Below are positions 43,531 to 52,653 of a stretch of DNA of 64,000 bases, in pieces. Both the position numbers and the translations under genes were made by a program. The stretch covers positions 40,041 through 104,040 of the forward strand of contig NZ_CP114872.1 in the NCBI RefSeq assembly GCF_027474405.1, written 5' to 3'. The notes beneath the pieces were generated by a model, which was not told where the DNA came from, did not search any database, and worked only from the letters and a program-made list of their open reading frames with translations. Position 1 is the stretch's first letter, and each line of letters begins with the position of its first letter. This DNA comes from Caulobacter sp. NIBR2454. Its GTDB lineage: Bacteria > Pseudomonadota > Alphaproteobacteria > Caulobacterales > Caulobacteraceae.

Positions 43531-46005
43531 GTGCTGTACCTGCGTGAGTACCGGCCCAAGGCTGATCGCCTGTTCGACCACCTTCCCTGGGTGGCCCTGA
43601 TTGGGCCCGGGCTGGTGCTCAACAAGGACGGCAGCTTTCAGAAGACCCTGGCCTTCCGTGGCCCGGACCTGGCCAGCGCCACGGACGCCGGTCTGGTCGC
43701 GACCCGCGCTCAGCTCAACAACGCCTTGCGACGCCTTGGCTCTCGCTGGTGCCTGCACATCGAGGCGGTCCGCGCGCCGTCTCAGACCTATCCCATCAGC
43801 CAGTTTCCCGACCCCGTCTCAGACCTGGTCGATGAGGAACGCCGCGAGGGTTTCGAGGCACAGGAGCGCCACTTCGAGAGCCGCTACTTCCTGACCTTCA
43901 CCTACCTGCCGCCGGAAGAGGCGATCTCAACGGCGGAGAGCCTCCTGCTCGAAAACGCCCCGTCCGGCCGGGGCGCCGAGGGGATGTACCGCGCGGCGCT
44001 GAGCGACTTCCTCAGCACGGTACACCAGATCGCCGACATCCTGACCGCGATCATGCCGGAGGTCGCAGAACTAACCGACGATGAGACCCTGACCTATCTG
44101 CACAGCTGCATCTCGACCAAGCGCCACACGGTCGCCACGCCGGAGACCCCGGCCTACCTCGACGCCTTCCTCACCGACGATGATTTCCAGGGCGGCCTGC
44201 TGCCCCGACTCGGGGGCCAGTACCTGCGCACACTTTCGGTTCGGGCCTACCCGACCACCTCGTGCCCTGGCCTGCTCGACCGGCTCAACGAGCTGGGCAT
44301 CAGCTATCGGTGGGTCTGCCGGTATCTGCCGCTGGACAAGGAAGACGCGCGCAAGGCGGTGACCACGGTTCGCAAGCGCTGGTTCGCCAAGCGCAAGGGC
44401 GTGATGGCGCTCCTGAAGGAGGCGATCACCCGGGAGCCTTCGCTTTTGGAAGACCCGGACGCGGCGGCGAAGTCCGTCGACGCCGATGCGGCCCTGGCCA
44501 TTCTCGGGGGTGACTACGCCTCGATCGGCTACTTCACCCCGACCGTCACTCTGATGGACGCGGATCCAGACCGCCTGGCGAACCGCGTCCGAGAGGTCGA
44601 GGGCGCCATCAACCGGGCGGGCTTCGTCTGCAAGGTCGAGGACGTCAACGCGGTCGAGTCCTGGATCGGCAGCCTGCCGGGTCAGGCCTACGCCGATCTG
44701 CGTCGGCCCTTGGTATCGTCACTGAACCTTTGCGACATGATGCCGATGTCGGCGATCTGGCCCGGTCCGACCGTCAACGCCCACCTGTCGGCCGAATGCC
44801 AGAAACGGGGACATCCCGGTCTCCAGCCTGCTCTGCTCGTAACGCGCACTGCCGGCACCACGCCTTTCAGATTTGATCTTCACCAAGGCGACGTCGGCCA
44901 TACGATGATCGTCGGACCGACCGGCTCTGGCAAATCGGTCCTGCTCAATACCCTAGCCATGCAGTGGCTGCGTTATCCGGAAGCTCAGGTCTTCTACTTC
45001 GACAAGGGCGCCAGCTCCCGCGCATCGACCCTCCTCGTCGGCGGCCAGTTCTATGTCCTGGGCGGTGACCAGAGCGAGCTGGCCTTCCAGCCGCTGGCGC
45101 AGATCGACGCGCCCGACGACCGCGCCTGGGCCCAGGAATGGGTGCAAGACATTGTCGCCGCCGAGGGCGTGCCGATCACGCCGCCGGTAAAGGACGAGAT
45201 CTGGAGCGGGTTGCGAAATCTCGCCGAGGGACCGCGCGACCAGCGCACCCTCACCCTGCTGGCCGCAACCATCCAGGACCAGACCGTCAAGGCAGCGCTC
45301 ACCCCCTACACGCTGAGCGGACCTTACGGCCATCTGCTCGACGCCAACCAGAACGCCTTGAAGCCTGCCGCCTGGCAGACCTTCGAGATGGCCGAGCTGA
45401 TGGCCAGCAAGTCGGCTTTGGCCCCGGTGCTCACCTACATCTTCCGCAGTCTGGAACGTCGCTTCGACGGAAGGCCGACCCTTCTCGTGCTAGACGAGGC
45501 GTGGCTCTTCCTCGACCAGGGCGCCTTCGCGGCCAAAATCCGCGAGTGGCTGAAGACGTTGCGCAAGTTCAACGTCGCCGTGGTGTTCGCCACACAGAGC
45601 CTGGCGGACGTGGCCCGGTCATCCATCGCGCCAGCCCTGATCGAGAGCTGCCCGACCCGCATCTTCTTGCCCAATCCGGACGCCCAGACGCCGCAGATAG
45701 CGGCGCTCTATCAGGACTTCGGCTTGAACCCGCAGCAGGTTCGGATCATCGCCAACGCCACGCCCAAACGCGAGTACTACTACCAGTCCACGTCCGGGAA
45801 CCGGCTGTTTGAGCTGGGCCTGGGCGGCGTGTCACTGGCCGCCGTGGGCTCGTCCTCGCCGGGGGATCAGCAGCTCATCAGCCAGCTGCTCGCTGACCAT
45901 GACCGCAGTGAGTTCGCCGAGCGCTTCTTCGCGGCCAAGGGCCAGGCGGATGTCGCGCGCTATCTCGGCGGCCAGCGTCGCGTGGCCTATCCAAGGGTGG
46001 CGTGA
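43531..46005 (+). CDS. trbE: TrbE/VirB4-type secretion ATPase
   Basis: 824 residues from a GTG start; LREYRPKADRLFDHLPWVAL and then LVLNKDGSFQKTLAF match TrbE N-termini. Walker A GPTGSGKS is at 462-469 and Walker B in TLLVLDEAWLFL. It powers pilus assembly and substrate transfer at the inner membrane. As no trbB (VirB11 ATPase) is present nearby, TrbE is the only secretion ATPase of this operon. The next start overlaps its stop. Confidence 0.95.
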   Translation: MLYLREYRPKADRLFDHLPWVALIGPGLVLNKDGSFQKTLAFRGPDLASATDAGLVATRAQLNNALRRLGSRWCLHIEAVRAPSQTYPISQFPDPVSDLVDEERREGFEAQERHFESRYFLTFTYLPPEEAISTAESLLLENAPSGRGAEGMYRAALSDFLSTVHQIADILTAIMPEVAELTDDETLTYLHSCISTKRHTVATPETPAYLDAFLTDDDFQGGLLPRLGGQYLRTLSVRAYPTTSCPGLLDRLNELGISYRWVCRYLPLDKEDARKAVTTVRKRWFAKRKGVMALLKEAITREPSLLEDPDAAAKSVDADAALAILGGDYASIGYFTPTVTLMDADPDRLANRVREVEGAINRAGFVCKVEDVNAVESWIGSLPGQAYADLRRPLVSSLNLCDMMPMSAIWPGPTVNAHLSAECQKRGHPGLQPALLVTRTAGTTPFRFDLHQGDVGHTMIVGPTGSGKSVLLNTLAMQWLRYPEAQVFYFDKGASSRASTLLVGGQFYVLGGDQSELAFQPLAQIDAPDDRAWAQEWVQDIVAAEGVPITPPVKDEIWSGLRNLAEGPRDQRTLTLLAATIQDQTVKAALTPYTLSGPYGHLLDANQNALKPAAWQTFEMAELMASKSALAPVLTYIFRSLERRFDGRPTLLVLDEAWLFLDQGAFAAKIREWLKTLRKFNVAVVFATQSLADVARSSIAPALIESCPTRIFLPNPDAQTPQIAALYQDFGLNPQQVRIIANATPKREYYYQSTSGNRLFELGLGGVSLAAVGSSSPGDQQLISQLLADHDRSEFAERFFAAKGQADVARYLGGQRRVAYPRVA

Positions 46006-46343
46006 TGGGCGCGCATGACCTCACCTTTGCGCCCGCTCGGCCGCCGATGAGCCCCCAAGCCTTCGCGCGCCTGGCGTGGCTCAATCGTCACCTCCCGAGC
46101 GCGTGGACCGCGTCGCGCCGGCGTCGGCGGATCCTGTTTCTGGTCCTTGCGGCGCCCGGCTTCCTCGCGGTCTTCGGCACCACCTACCACCACAACTTCT
46201 TCGTCATGCTGGCCGGCTTTGTCCTGTTCGGCGCGGCTGTCGCCTTTCGAGCCGTCTCTGAGCCGCTGTTCGTCCAGGCGACCGGCGACGACCTTTTCCC
46301 GGTCCCTCATCCCTCGCACCAGAAGGACACTCCAGATGCGTAA
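46005..46343 (+). CDS. Small two-span membrane protein between trbE and trbJ
   Basis: 112 residues from ATG 46005, which overlaps the trbE stop; GTG 46002 adds one residue. Two hydrophobic spans (ILFLVLAAPGFLAVFG and FVMLAGFVLFGAAVAF) follow a basic N-terminus. Not a family I can name. It overlaps the trbJ start by 8 bp, so it is an integral part of the operon and probably a mating-apparatus accessory. Confidence 0.72.
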   Translation: MGAHDLTFAPARPPMSPQAFARLAWLNRHLPSAWTASRRRRRILFLVLAAPGFLAVFGTTYHHNFFVMLAGFVLFGAAVAFRAVSEPLFVQATGDDLFPVPHPSHQKDTPDA

Positions 46344-47058
46344 GCAGCTCATGGCCGCGGCGGCGATCGTCGCAGTGTCGCTGGGATTGGGGCCTCTGCC
46401 GCCGCAGTCCGCCGCCGCCCAGCAGATCGTGTTCGATCCGCGCGCCGTGGCGCAAGCGGTCCAGCAGGTGCGCCAGGGCCTGTCTCAGATCCAGCAGCTT
46501 CAGGCGCAGGTCACCAATCAGATGGCGATGCTGCAGAAGCTCGGCACGGACGTGACCCAGCCCTTGGCGCAGATCAACGCCCAGGCCAGCCAGCTCATGC
46601 AGCAGGCCCAGGCGATCGGCTACAACAGCCAGAATATCGCGGGCCAGTTCCAGCAGTTTTACCCCGCCAGCCTGTCCGGGCAGAGCTTCGCGCAGATCCA
46701 GCAGCGCCTCGCGAGTTGGGAGGCGAACAGCCGACTGACGCTGCAGGACTCCATGGCCGTGCAGAACCAGCTGGTTAGGTCGCAGGGAACGACCGCTGGC
46801 GCCGTCAGCGGCGCGGTGGCCGCTTCGCAAGGCGCCGCCGGGCAAACGGCAGCGATCCAGGCGACCAACCAGTTGCTGGCCGCGCTCAGCAGCCAGCTGC
46901 AGGGTCTTCAGACGATCTTGATCGCGCAAGCGAGGACGCAGGAGACGATCCTGGCGCAGCAGCAGGCCGGGGCCATCGCGGCCCGAGCTGAGACGGAGCG
47001 CGCCACCGCTTACACCAAGACTGGTAGCCGGCTCCCGAACATCTCGGATTTTCAATGA
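46336..47058 (+). CDS. trbJ: TrbJ, P-type conjugative transfer protein
   Basis: 240 residues with a signal peptide ending in SAAAQ. Long Gln/Ala-rich helices follow (VQQVRQGLSQIQQLQAQVTN), the family's characteristic coiled coils, related to VirB5. It is exported and probably sits at the pilus tip or in the periplasm. ATG 46336 was chosen at the signal peptide. The downstream lipoprotein gene overlaps its stop. Confidence 0.9.
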   Translation: MRKQLMAAAAIVAVSLGLGPLPPQSAAAQQIVFDPRAVAQAVQQVRQGLSQIQQLQAQVTNQMAMLQKLGTDVTQPLAQINAQASQLMQQAQAIGYNSQNIAGQFQQFYPASLSGQSFAQIQQRLASWEANSRLTLQDSMAVQNQLVRSQGTTAGAVSGAVAASQGAAGQTAAIQATNQLLAALSSQLQGLQTILIAQARTQETILAQQQAGAIAARAETERATAYTKTGSRLPNISDFQ

Positions 47059-47261
47059 TGCGGTCGTTGCTCGTCATCAGCTGTCTTGTTGCCGTTGGCC
47101 TGGCTGGCTGCGGAAAGCCCGCCACAGAGCCGAGTCAAACCGATCCGCCGGCCAAGGCGAAACCGTGTCCGGACATCAACAATCGTGACCGGAACGACCC
47201 ATGTTCACCGCTGTACTTCAAGAAAAAGGGCAGCAGTCTTCCCGATAAAAACAGCCTCTAG
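47055..47261 (+). CDS. TrbK-like small lipoprotein, candidate entry-exclusion protein
   Basis: 68 residues with a lipoprotein signal, MMRSLLVISCLVAVGLAGCG, cleavage before Cys. The mature part is short, with CPDINNRDRNDPCSP. Its place between trbJ and trbL is that of trbK in Ti plasmids and RP4, where TrbK is a small lipoprotein that blocks entry of a second copy. Assignment rests on position, size and lipobox, not on sequence identity. Confidence 0.7.
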   Translation: MMRSLLVISCLVAVGLAGCGKPATEPSQTDPPAKAKPCPDINNRDRNDPCSPLYFKKKGSSLPDKNSL

Positions 47262-47285
47262 GCTTGAAGTGCGCCGAGTTCATCA

Positions 47286-48596
47286 ATGGCCACCGCAGAT
47301 CCCGCAGCTCTAGACCAATTCATCAGTGCGTTCACCGGCCAGGTGGGCAGTGGCTTCGGAGCCATTGCGGGGCCCGTCCAGGGCGTCCTGGCGACATTGG
47401 TGGTCATCAGCATCACGATCTCAGCGATCCTTTGGGCGATCGACGAGACACAGAACATCATGGCTGCGCTCGTCAGGAAGATACTCCTGATCGGGTTCTT
47501 CGCCTGGCTAGTCACCAACTGGCACTCGCTGACCCTCACGGTCATCAATGGATTTGCGAAGCTAGGTCTGCAGGCCAGCGGCGGCGGCTCGATTGGCGAT
47601 TTTACGCGGGCGCCAACTAAAGCCGTCGAAGCGGGCCTCTCGGTCGTAATCGACCTCATCAAGTACATTGGCGACCTTGCGCAGCAGAACGCCGGCTTCG
47701 GCGCGCTGATGCATATCGACATGATCATCGTCGCGGCCGTCGCCGCGATCGGCATCCTGTTGGCCTTCATAATTTTGGCGATCGAGATCGCCGTCACGAT
47801 CATCGAATTCTACATCGTCACCCTGATCGCTTTCGTCGTGGTGCCGTTCGGAGTGCTCTCGCAGACCTCGTTTCTGGCCGAGAAAGCTATCGGCTACGTG
47901 GTCTCCGTCGGGTTCAAGTTCATGGCTCTCGCTGTGATCGCGGGCGTCGGGATCAACATCTTCGAGACCTACTCGCTATCGCCTCAGCCGACCGTGGCTG
48001 AGGAAGCCGGACTGCTGCTGTCGGCGATCTTCTTGATGATGTTGTCGCTCAAAGTGCCCGCGATCGCTGGTGCCATGATTTCTGGTGGTCCGCAGTTGAA
48101 CACGGGTGGTGCTCTTATGGGCGCTGCCGGTGTTGCTGCCGGCGCAGCGGGCGTCGGTCTCGCGGCCCGTGCTGCTGGCGGAGCCATCGCCAGCGGCTGG
48201 GCAGGCGGCGGTGAGAAGATAGCGGCAGCCCGCGCCGCGTCTGGAAGCATCAATTCAGGAGGCCCTCGTCCAAATGGTGGAGGTGGGCCCAGCGGTGGAG
48301 GCATGGCGGCCGACTTCGCCAGGGCTCCGGTTTCGACGATGGTCGCTGAAGGTCGAGCGGCCGGTAGCCGCCTCTTCTCCTCCCGCAATCCTAGTGAAGG
48401 CGAGACGCCCCCTCCCCCGCCGCCGGATGCGCCATCGTCTGGTTCCTCCGTCGTCTCGCGGGCCGAGGCTCGCCGTGGCGGCGGGCTGGCAGGCGCTGCC
48501 CGGGACAGTGCCGCTGCGGCCACGGCCGGGGGAGATGGAAACGGGCCTGGCCTGAGCGCCACACCAACCCGTCGCGATGACGAACCTGAAGAGTGA
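47286..48596 (+). CDS. trbL: TrbL/VirB6-type inner-membrane channel protein
   Basis: 436 residues. Six or so membrane spans occupy residues 20-270 (VQGVLATLVVISITISAILW, then IILAIEIAVTIIEFYIVTLIA, and later LLLSAIFLMMLSLKVPAIAG). A Gly/Ser/Pro-rich disordered C-terminus follows, typical of TrbL. It forms part of the inner-membrane pore of the transfer machine. It starts 24 bp after the lipoprotein gene. Confidence 0.93.
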   Translation: MATADPAALDQFISAFTGQVGSGFGAIAGPVQGVLATLVVISITISAILWAIDETQNIMAALVRKILLIGFFAWLVTNWHSLTLTVINGFAKLGLQASGGGSIGDFTRAPTKAVEAGLSVVIDLIKYIGDLAQQNAGFGALMHIDMIIVAAVAAIGILLAFIILAIEIAVTIIEFYIVTLIAFVVVPFGVLSQTSFLAEKAIGYVVSVGFKFMALAVIAGVGINIFETYSLSPQPTVAEEAGLLLSAIFLMMLSLKVPAIAGAMISGGPQLNTGGALMGAAGVAAGAAGVGLAARAAGGAIASGWAGGGEKIAAARAASGSINSGGPRPNGGGGPSGGGMAADFARAPVSTMVAEGRAAGSRLFSSRNPSEGETPPPPPPDAPSSGSSVVSRAEARRGGGLAGAARDSAAAATAGGDGNGPGLSATPTRRDDEPEE

Positions 48597-48616
48597 CCCC
48601 AGTCGAGAGTGCGCCG

Positions 48617-49300
48617 ATGAACCCCTTCAAACGACCTAATGACCGCTACGGCAGCTCAGCCCCCATCGAGAGCCCATACCTGCGCGCCTCCCGCGAGTGG
48701 GACATGCGCATCGGCTCGGCTGTGGTGCAGGCCAAGAACTGGCGGATGGCGGCGTTCGGGGGCCTGGGGCTCGCGGCCCTGGCGCTGGGCGGATTTATCT
48801 ACGAGGCCAACAACACCAACATCGCCACCTACGTCGTGCCCATCGACCGCTATGCGCGGCCGGGCCGTATCGAGCTTGCGGGGCGCACCTACGAGCCGAC
48901 CACGGCCGAGATCGGCTACTTCCTCGCCGATTGGGTTCGGCGGACGCGCTCGAAGAGCATCGATCCCATCGTCATCCGGGACAACTGGACCGGCGCCTAT
49001 CACTTCGTGTCCGGGCCAGCGATCGGGCAGCTCAACGCCTTCGCCAAGGCCAACGACCCTTTCGCAAACGCGGGCACCCAGGCGGTCAACGTCGAGATCG
49101 TGTCGGTCCTGCCGCGCAGTCCGCACACCTACCAGGTCCAGTGGCGCGAGACGCAGTTCAATGCCGGCACGTCGAGCGCGACGGAGGCCTGGACGGGGCT
49201 GTTCACCACCAAGGTCGTGGCGCCGAAGAACGAGGCCGAGCTGAGGGCCAATCCGCTGGGGATCTACATCACCGAGTTTCAATGGAGTCGTGAGCTATGA
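48617..49300 (+). CDS. trbF: TrbF/VirB8-type assembly factor
   Basis: 227 residues from ATG 48617. FKRPNDRYGSSAPIESPYLR, one membrane span (AAFGGLGLAALALGGFIY) and a periplasmic domain ending in NPLGIYITEFQWSREL are typical of TrbF. VirB8-type proteins nucleate the periplasmic core complex. The next start overlaps its stop (ATGA). Confidence 0.93.
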   Translation: MNPFKRPNDRYGSSAPIESPYLRASREWDMRIGSAVVQAKNWRMAAFGGLGLAALALGGFIYEANNTNIATYVVPIDRYARPGRIELAGRTYEPTTAEIGYFLADWVRRTRSKSIDPIVIRDNWTGAYHFVSGPAIGQLNAFAKANDPFANAGTQAVNVEIVSVLPRSPHTYQVQWRETQFNAGTSSATEAWTGLFTTKVVAPKNEAELRANPLGIYITEFQWSREL

Positions 49301-50286
49301 GCGCCTTGTCCCCCAGACGGCTTTCCTTGGGCGCTGCGGCCGGCCTGCTCATTCTGTTGGCCGCGTCTGAGAGTCCCTCGGTCGCCCAGACGGCGACGCC
49401 CCGACCGACTCTCCCTGTGGCGGCTCGGCCGACACCGGCGGCGCCTGTCGCCTTGGCTCAGGCCGCGACGCCGCCTCGGCCCGTCCCAAGACGCCGCACG
49501 GCGCCGCGCACCTATGCACGGCAGACGGCGCTGACGACCGTACAGTCCGCCAACAGCAGCGCCCGCGACTACCCCAGCGCCGGGGCCTATGTGAATGCGG
49601 CCCTCTACTACGATTTTGAGCCTGGACGGCTCTACACCGTCCACACCAGCCCGCGCTTCCTTACGGCGATCTCGCTTCGCCCCGGCGAAAAGCTGATCTC
49701 CAAGGCGGCGGGCGACACGGTTCGCTGGGTGCTGGGTGAGACCGTCCAAGGCTCGGGCGCGACCCAGCAGGTCATCGTGATGGTCAAGCCGATCCGCGGC
49801 GGCCTGCGCACCAACATCATCCTGACGACCGACCAGCGCACCTACCTGCTCGACGCGGTCAGCTATGAGGGCGACACCTACACCAGCGTTATCAGCTGGA
49901 ACTATCCGCAGGAGGAGGCCCGCGAGCGGCAGGCCGCTCAGGCGGCCGAAACCCAGGGGGTGGCGGCCTCGGGCCTTGCGGTGGACTCGCTGCACTTCGG
50001 CTATCGCATCAAGGCCAACGGCTTTCGCGCGCCGCGCTGGCAGCCGGTTCGCGTCTTCGATGACGGGCTAAAGACCTACATCCAGTTTCCGCGCGACATG
50101 GCCACGACTGAGGCCCCGCCGCTGTTCTTGATCGGACCCGACAAGCAGGCCCAGCTCGTCAACTACCGCTCCCTTGGCGGCTACTACGTCGTGGACCGAC
50201 TGATCGACGTCGCGGAGCTGAGGCTTGGCGAGGGCAAGCAGACCGTCGTGCGGATCACCCGCACCGGCGAAGGGGGCCGCTCGTGA
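49297..50286 (+). CDS. trbG: TrbG/VirB9-type outer-membrane core protein
   Basis: 329 residues with a signal peptide and a Pro-rich linker. The VirB9/CagX fold follows (IQFP then APPLFLIGPDKQAQLVNYRS, near the end YYVVDRLIDVAELRLG). It builds the outer-membrane ring together with TrbI. It overlaps trbF and trbI by 4 bp each. Confidence 0.93.
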   Translation: MSALSPRRLSLGAAAGLLILLAASESPSVAQTATPRPTLPVAARPTPAAPVALAQAATPPRPVPRRRTAPRTYARQTALTTVQSANSSARDYPSAGAYVNAALYYDFEPGRLYTVHTSPRFLTAISLRPGEKLISKAAGDTVRWVLGETVQGSGATQQVIVMVKPIRGGLRTNIILTTDQRTYLLDAVSYEGDTYTSVISWNYPQEEARERQAAQAAETQGVAASGLAVDSLHFGYRIKANGFRAPRWQPVRVFDDGLKTYIQFPRDMATTEAPPLFLIGPDKQAQLVNYRSLGGYYVVDRLIDVAELRLGEGKQTVVRITRTGEGGRS

Positions 50287-51515
50287 CCCATCTTCCGCCC
50301 GACCCGCCTCTGGGCTCCCAGCCACGCAAGGCGCCGCCGGAGAGCGTCCTGGCCGCGCCTCGTAATCCCGTCACGCGCTGGAACCGCAAGTATTTGATCG
50401 CCGGGGCGACGGGCTTGGCTGGAATCGTGGCGCTCGGCTTCTACCTCGGCTTCGGCGGCGCGCACGCGCCTCAAGCCCGCCCGGAGGCGATGACGGACGC
50501 GGCCTACACCGGCCAGGTCCAGACGCCGGCGATCTCCACCAAATACGCGGCGGGCTATGCCGATCCCGCGTTGCAGGCTCAAGCCCTGCCGGGGACGGCG
50601 GCCTTGCCGCCGCCCGAAGGCTCGCCGGGCGCATTGCCCGCCGGCGCGCCGCCTCCGGCTCCCCCGCCGGCGCAGGTCGATCCTGCCGTTCAGGCCGCGC
50701 GTGAGCAGGCGCTCGCCGCCCGGACGTCCGGGCCGTTCTTTGGCGGGCCGCCCCCAGCGGCGGCTGCACCGCCGTCCGCCGATCTCGCTGCGCTGGCTGG
50801 GCCGATCGGTGCGTCCGCCGGGGGCGCCGGGGAGCCGGCCGCCGCCGAGGTGCAGCCGGCCAATGGCCAGGCCGCCAAGCGCCAGTTCGCGGCCAACGCC
50901 CGGACAGACGACTATCTGACCAATCCCCTGCAGCCGGCGCTGAGTCCTTGGGAGGTGAAGGCCGGCAGCATCATCTCGGCCGCCTTGGTGACGGCCATCA
51001 ATTCCGACCTGCCGGGCCAGGTGATCGCCCAGGTCACTGAGCCTGTCTATGACCACAGGACCGGGCGAACCGTGTTGATCCCACAGGGCTCACGGCTGAT
51101 CGGCCAGTACGACAGCCAGATCGCCTACGGCCAGAACCGGGCCCTGATCGCCTGGAACCGGATCATCATGCCCGATGGCCGTTCCATCAACATCGGCTCG
51201 ATGGCGGGCGCCGATCTGTCGGGCGCGGCCGGCTTGCAGGACAAGACCGACGGACACTTCGGCCAACTGGCGCGGGGGGTGATCCTCTCGACCTTGTTCA
51301 GTGTCGGGGCGGCCGCCGCCCAGGACGCCGGCAACAGGAGCTCCGGCGCGCTGGTCATCAACTCGGCCGCCAGCGGGGTTTCCAACTCTGCTCAGCAAGT
51401 CGGCCAGCAGATCACGGGCCGCGATCTCAATCGCCAGCCCACCCTGCGTGTCCGGGCCGGATGGCCCGTCCGTGTGCTTGTCAGCAAGGACATGATCCTC
51501 GCCCCGTATCCGTAA
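50283..51515 (+). CDS. trbI: TrbI/VirB10-type core channel protein
   Basis: 410 residues: short cytoplasmic start, one membrane span near residue 40, a long Pro/Ala-rich periplasmic linker and the VirB10 beta-barrel domain (VKAGSIISAALVTAINSDLP, LIPQGSRLIGQYDSQIAYGQ, and VRAGWPVRVLVSKDMILAP at the end). It spans both membranes and links secretion energy to outer-membrane opening. Its start overlaps the trbG stop. Confidence 0.95.
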   Translation: MTHLPPDPPLGSQPRKAPPESVLAAPRNPVTRWNRKYLIAGATGLAGIVALGFYLGFGGAHAPQARPEAMTDAAYTGQVQTPAISTKYAAGYADPALQAQALPGTAALPPPEGSPGALPAGAPPPAPPPAQVDPAVQAAREQALAARTSGPFFGGPPPAAAAPPSADLAALAGPIGASAGGAGEPAAAEVQPANGQAAKRQFAANARTDDYLTNPLQPALSPWEVKAGSIISAALVTAINSDLPGQVIAQVTEPVYDHRTGRTVLIPQGSRLIGQYDSQIAYGQNRALIAWNRIIMPDGRSINIGSMAGADLSGAAGLQDKTDGHFGQLARGVILSTLFSVGAAAAQDAGNRSSGALVINSAASGVSNSAQQVGQQITGRDLNRQPTLRVRAGWPVRVLVSKDMILAPYP

Positions 51516-51529
51516 GCGTGAGTTTTGCG

Positions 51530-51967
51530 ATGACCCCATCGGCAGAAAAGCTCGGCCTGTTCCTCCCGGAAGGCCTTCACCAGGACATGCTCGACACCGC
51601 CGAGCGCCTGAACACCCGCAAGAATCCCAGGGGCTGTGTTCGGCTGATCTATGAGCGCGCCTTCCGCGAGCTGGTCGAGGCGCTCGACGGCGGCGAGGCG
51701 GTGACCTTCCCCGCCGTCCGCGGCGCCAAGAACCGGGTCTCTGTGCGGCTCTCCAAACCGCTGTGCGTGCGGATCCGCCGTCAGACCGACGCCCTCAATC
51801 TCAAGCTCACCGACTTCGCCTTCACGGCGATCGACCGCTTCCTGCAGACCACTCAAGGAGACGCCCATGACGCGCCCCGCCAAGACCGCCCTGGCCCTCG
51901 GCAAGATCGATCTCGAGGAGAAGACAACCGACCTGCGTTTGAAGCTGAAGGGCAAGCTCGCCGTTGA
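51530..51967 (+). CDS. Ribbon-helix-helix-like protein at the end of the trb operon
   Basis: 145 residues from ATG 51530. The N-terminal part (GLFLPEGLHQDMLDTAERLN) and the part RVSVRLSKPLCVRIRRQTDA with DFAFTAIDRFLQ resemble ribbon-helix-helix DNA-binding units. The last ~35 residues overlap the next gene by 101 bp and are Arg/Asp-rich, probably a by-product of the overlap. It may regulate transfer genes. An earlier in-frame start lies inside trbI. Confidence 0.6.
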   Translation: MTPSAEKLGLFLPEGLHQDMLDTAERLNTRKNPRGCVRLIYERAFRELVEALDGGEAVTFPAVRGAKNRVSVRLSKPLCVRIRRQTDALNLKLTDFAFTAIDRFLQTTQGDAHDAPRQDRPGPRQDRSRGEDNRPAFEAEGQARR

Positions 51968-52112
51968 CCTGGCCGACTACCAGCGCGCCTTCGCCCAGGC
52001 CAATGAGCAGAGCCTAGAGCTCGAACAGCTCGTCCCTCACATCCTCGCGGCCTTCATCGACGCCGACAAAGGCTTCCAGGCCTGGCGCAAGGCGCAGCCC
52101 GCAAGCGCCTGA
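51867..52112 (+). CDS. DUF2274 family protein
   Basis: 81 residues: LALGKIDLEEKTTDLRLKLK, VDLADYQRAFAQANEQSLEL and HILAAFIDADKGFQAWRKAQ match DUF2274. These are small proteins regularly found right after trbI in conjugative elements of this kind. Function is unknown; the fold looks like a ribbon-helix-helix relative and could bind DNA. It overlaps the previous gene by 101 bp, an unusually long overlap. Confidence 0.82.
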   Translation: MTRPAKTALALGKIDLEEKTTDLRLKLKGKLAVDLADYQRAFAQANEQSLELEQLVPHILAAFIDADKGFQAWRKAQPASA

Positions 52113-52117
52113 CCGCT

Positions 52118-52327
52118 TCAGTGTAGGCTGCAGCCGCTCGGCGTTCCGAAACGTCGCGCGAGATCAGCGGCCAGATAGGCCACCTCAGCGTCCAGCACCG
52201 CCGGATCCGCATCAGGCCCTGCCGCCCTTGCCACAAGCGCCAGGGCGCGGTCGACCAAGGCGCGTGCTTCTGGATTGCGCCGAAAGCGCAGGCGAAGTTC
52301 CAGCAGGTGCGCCAGGGCATCCGACAT
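52118..52327 (-). CDS. Small helical protein opposite the trb operon end
   Basis: 69 residues from ATG 52327, convergent with the DUF2274 gene (5 bp between stops). MSDALAHLLELRLRFRRNPE, then ARALVDRALALVARAA and VLDAEVAYLAADLARRFGTP: all helical, Ala/Leu/Arg-rich. I do not recognise it. Coding character is good, but there is no strong start signal. Confidence 0.5.
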   Translation of the reverse strand: MSDALAHLLELRLRFRRNPEARALVDRALALVARAAGPDADPAVLDAEVAYLAADLARRFGTPSGCSLH

Positions 52328-52653
52328 GCTCCACCTTGTCGGAGACCTTCGGTCTGCGAGCAAGCGCGCGGCGCCGGCGTTCCGGCTTGTGAGCGGCTAA
52401 ACCCTAGCTGTGGTGGGACGGGGCGAGCGAACCGCAACCCCTAGAGGCCTGAGTCGTCTTCAGCGGACTCGTTTCTCGAACGGCGTCAACCGCCCGAATC
52501 GGCCCTTTTTGGCCAAAAGGGTGCAATTCCGAGCCTTTAGGAATCCTCAGACTCACTGAACGCTGTCGTCGACTGAGTCGCGTGTCGGGTCTTCCGCGCG
52601 CGCTCGGTCACCCCAGAGGACTTCATCTTGACCTAGACGAGACCCCTAAACGG
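52328..52653. repeat. Leader of the replication gene with the shared 30-bp motif
   Basis: About 325 bases without a gene. Bases 52492-52521 match the motif upstream of trbC at 24 of 30 positions. Here its centre is also a near-palindrome, CCCTTTTTGGCCAAAAGGG. GACTCA (52551 region) and TGAGTC (52574 region) form a further inverted repeat. This is a plausible control or origin region for the replication protein. Confidence 0.45.
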
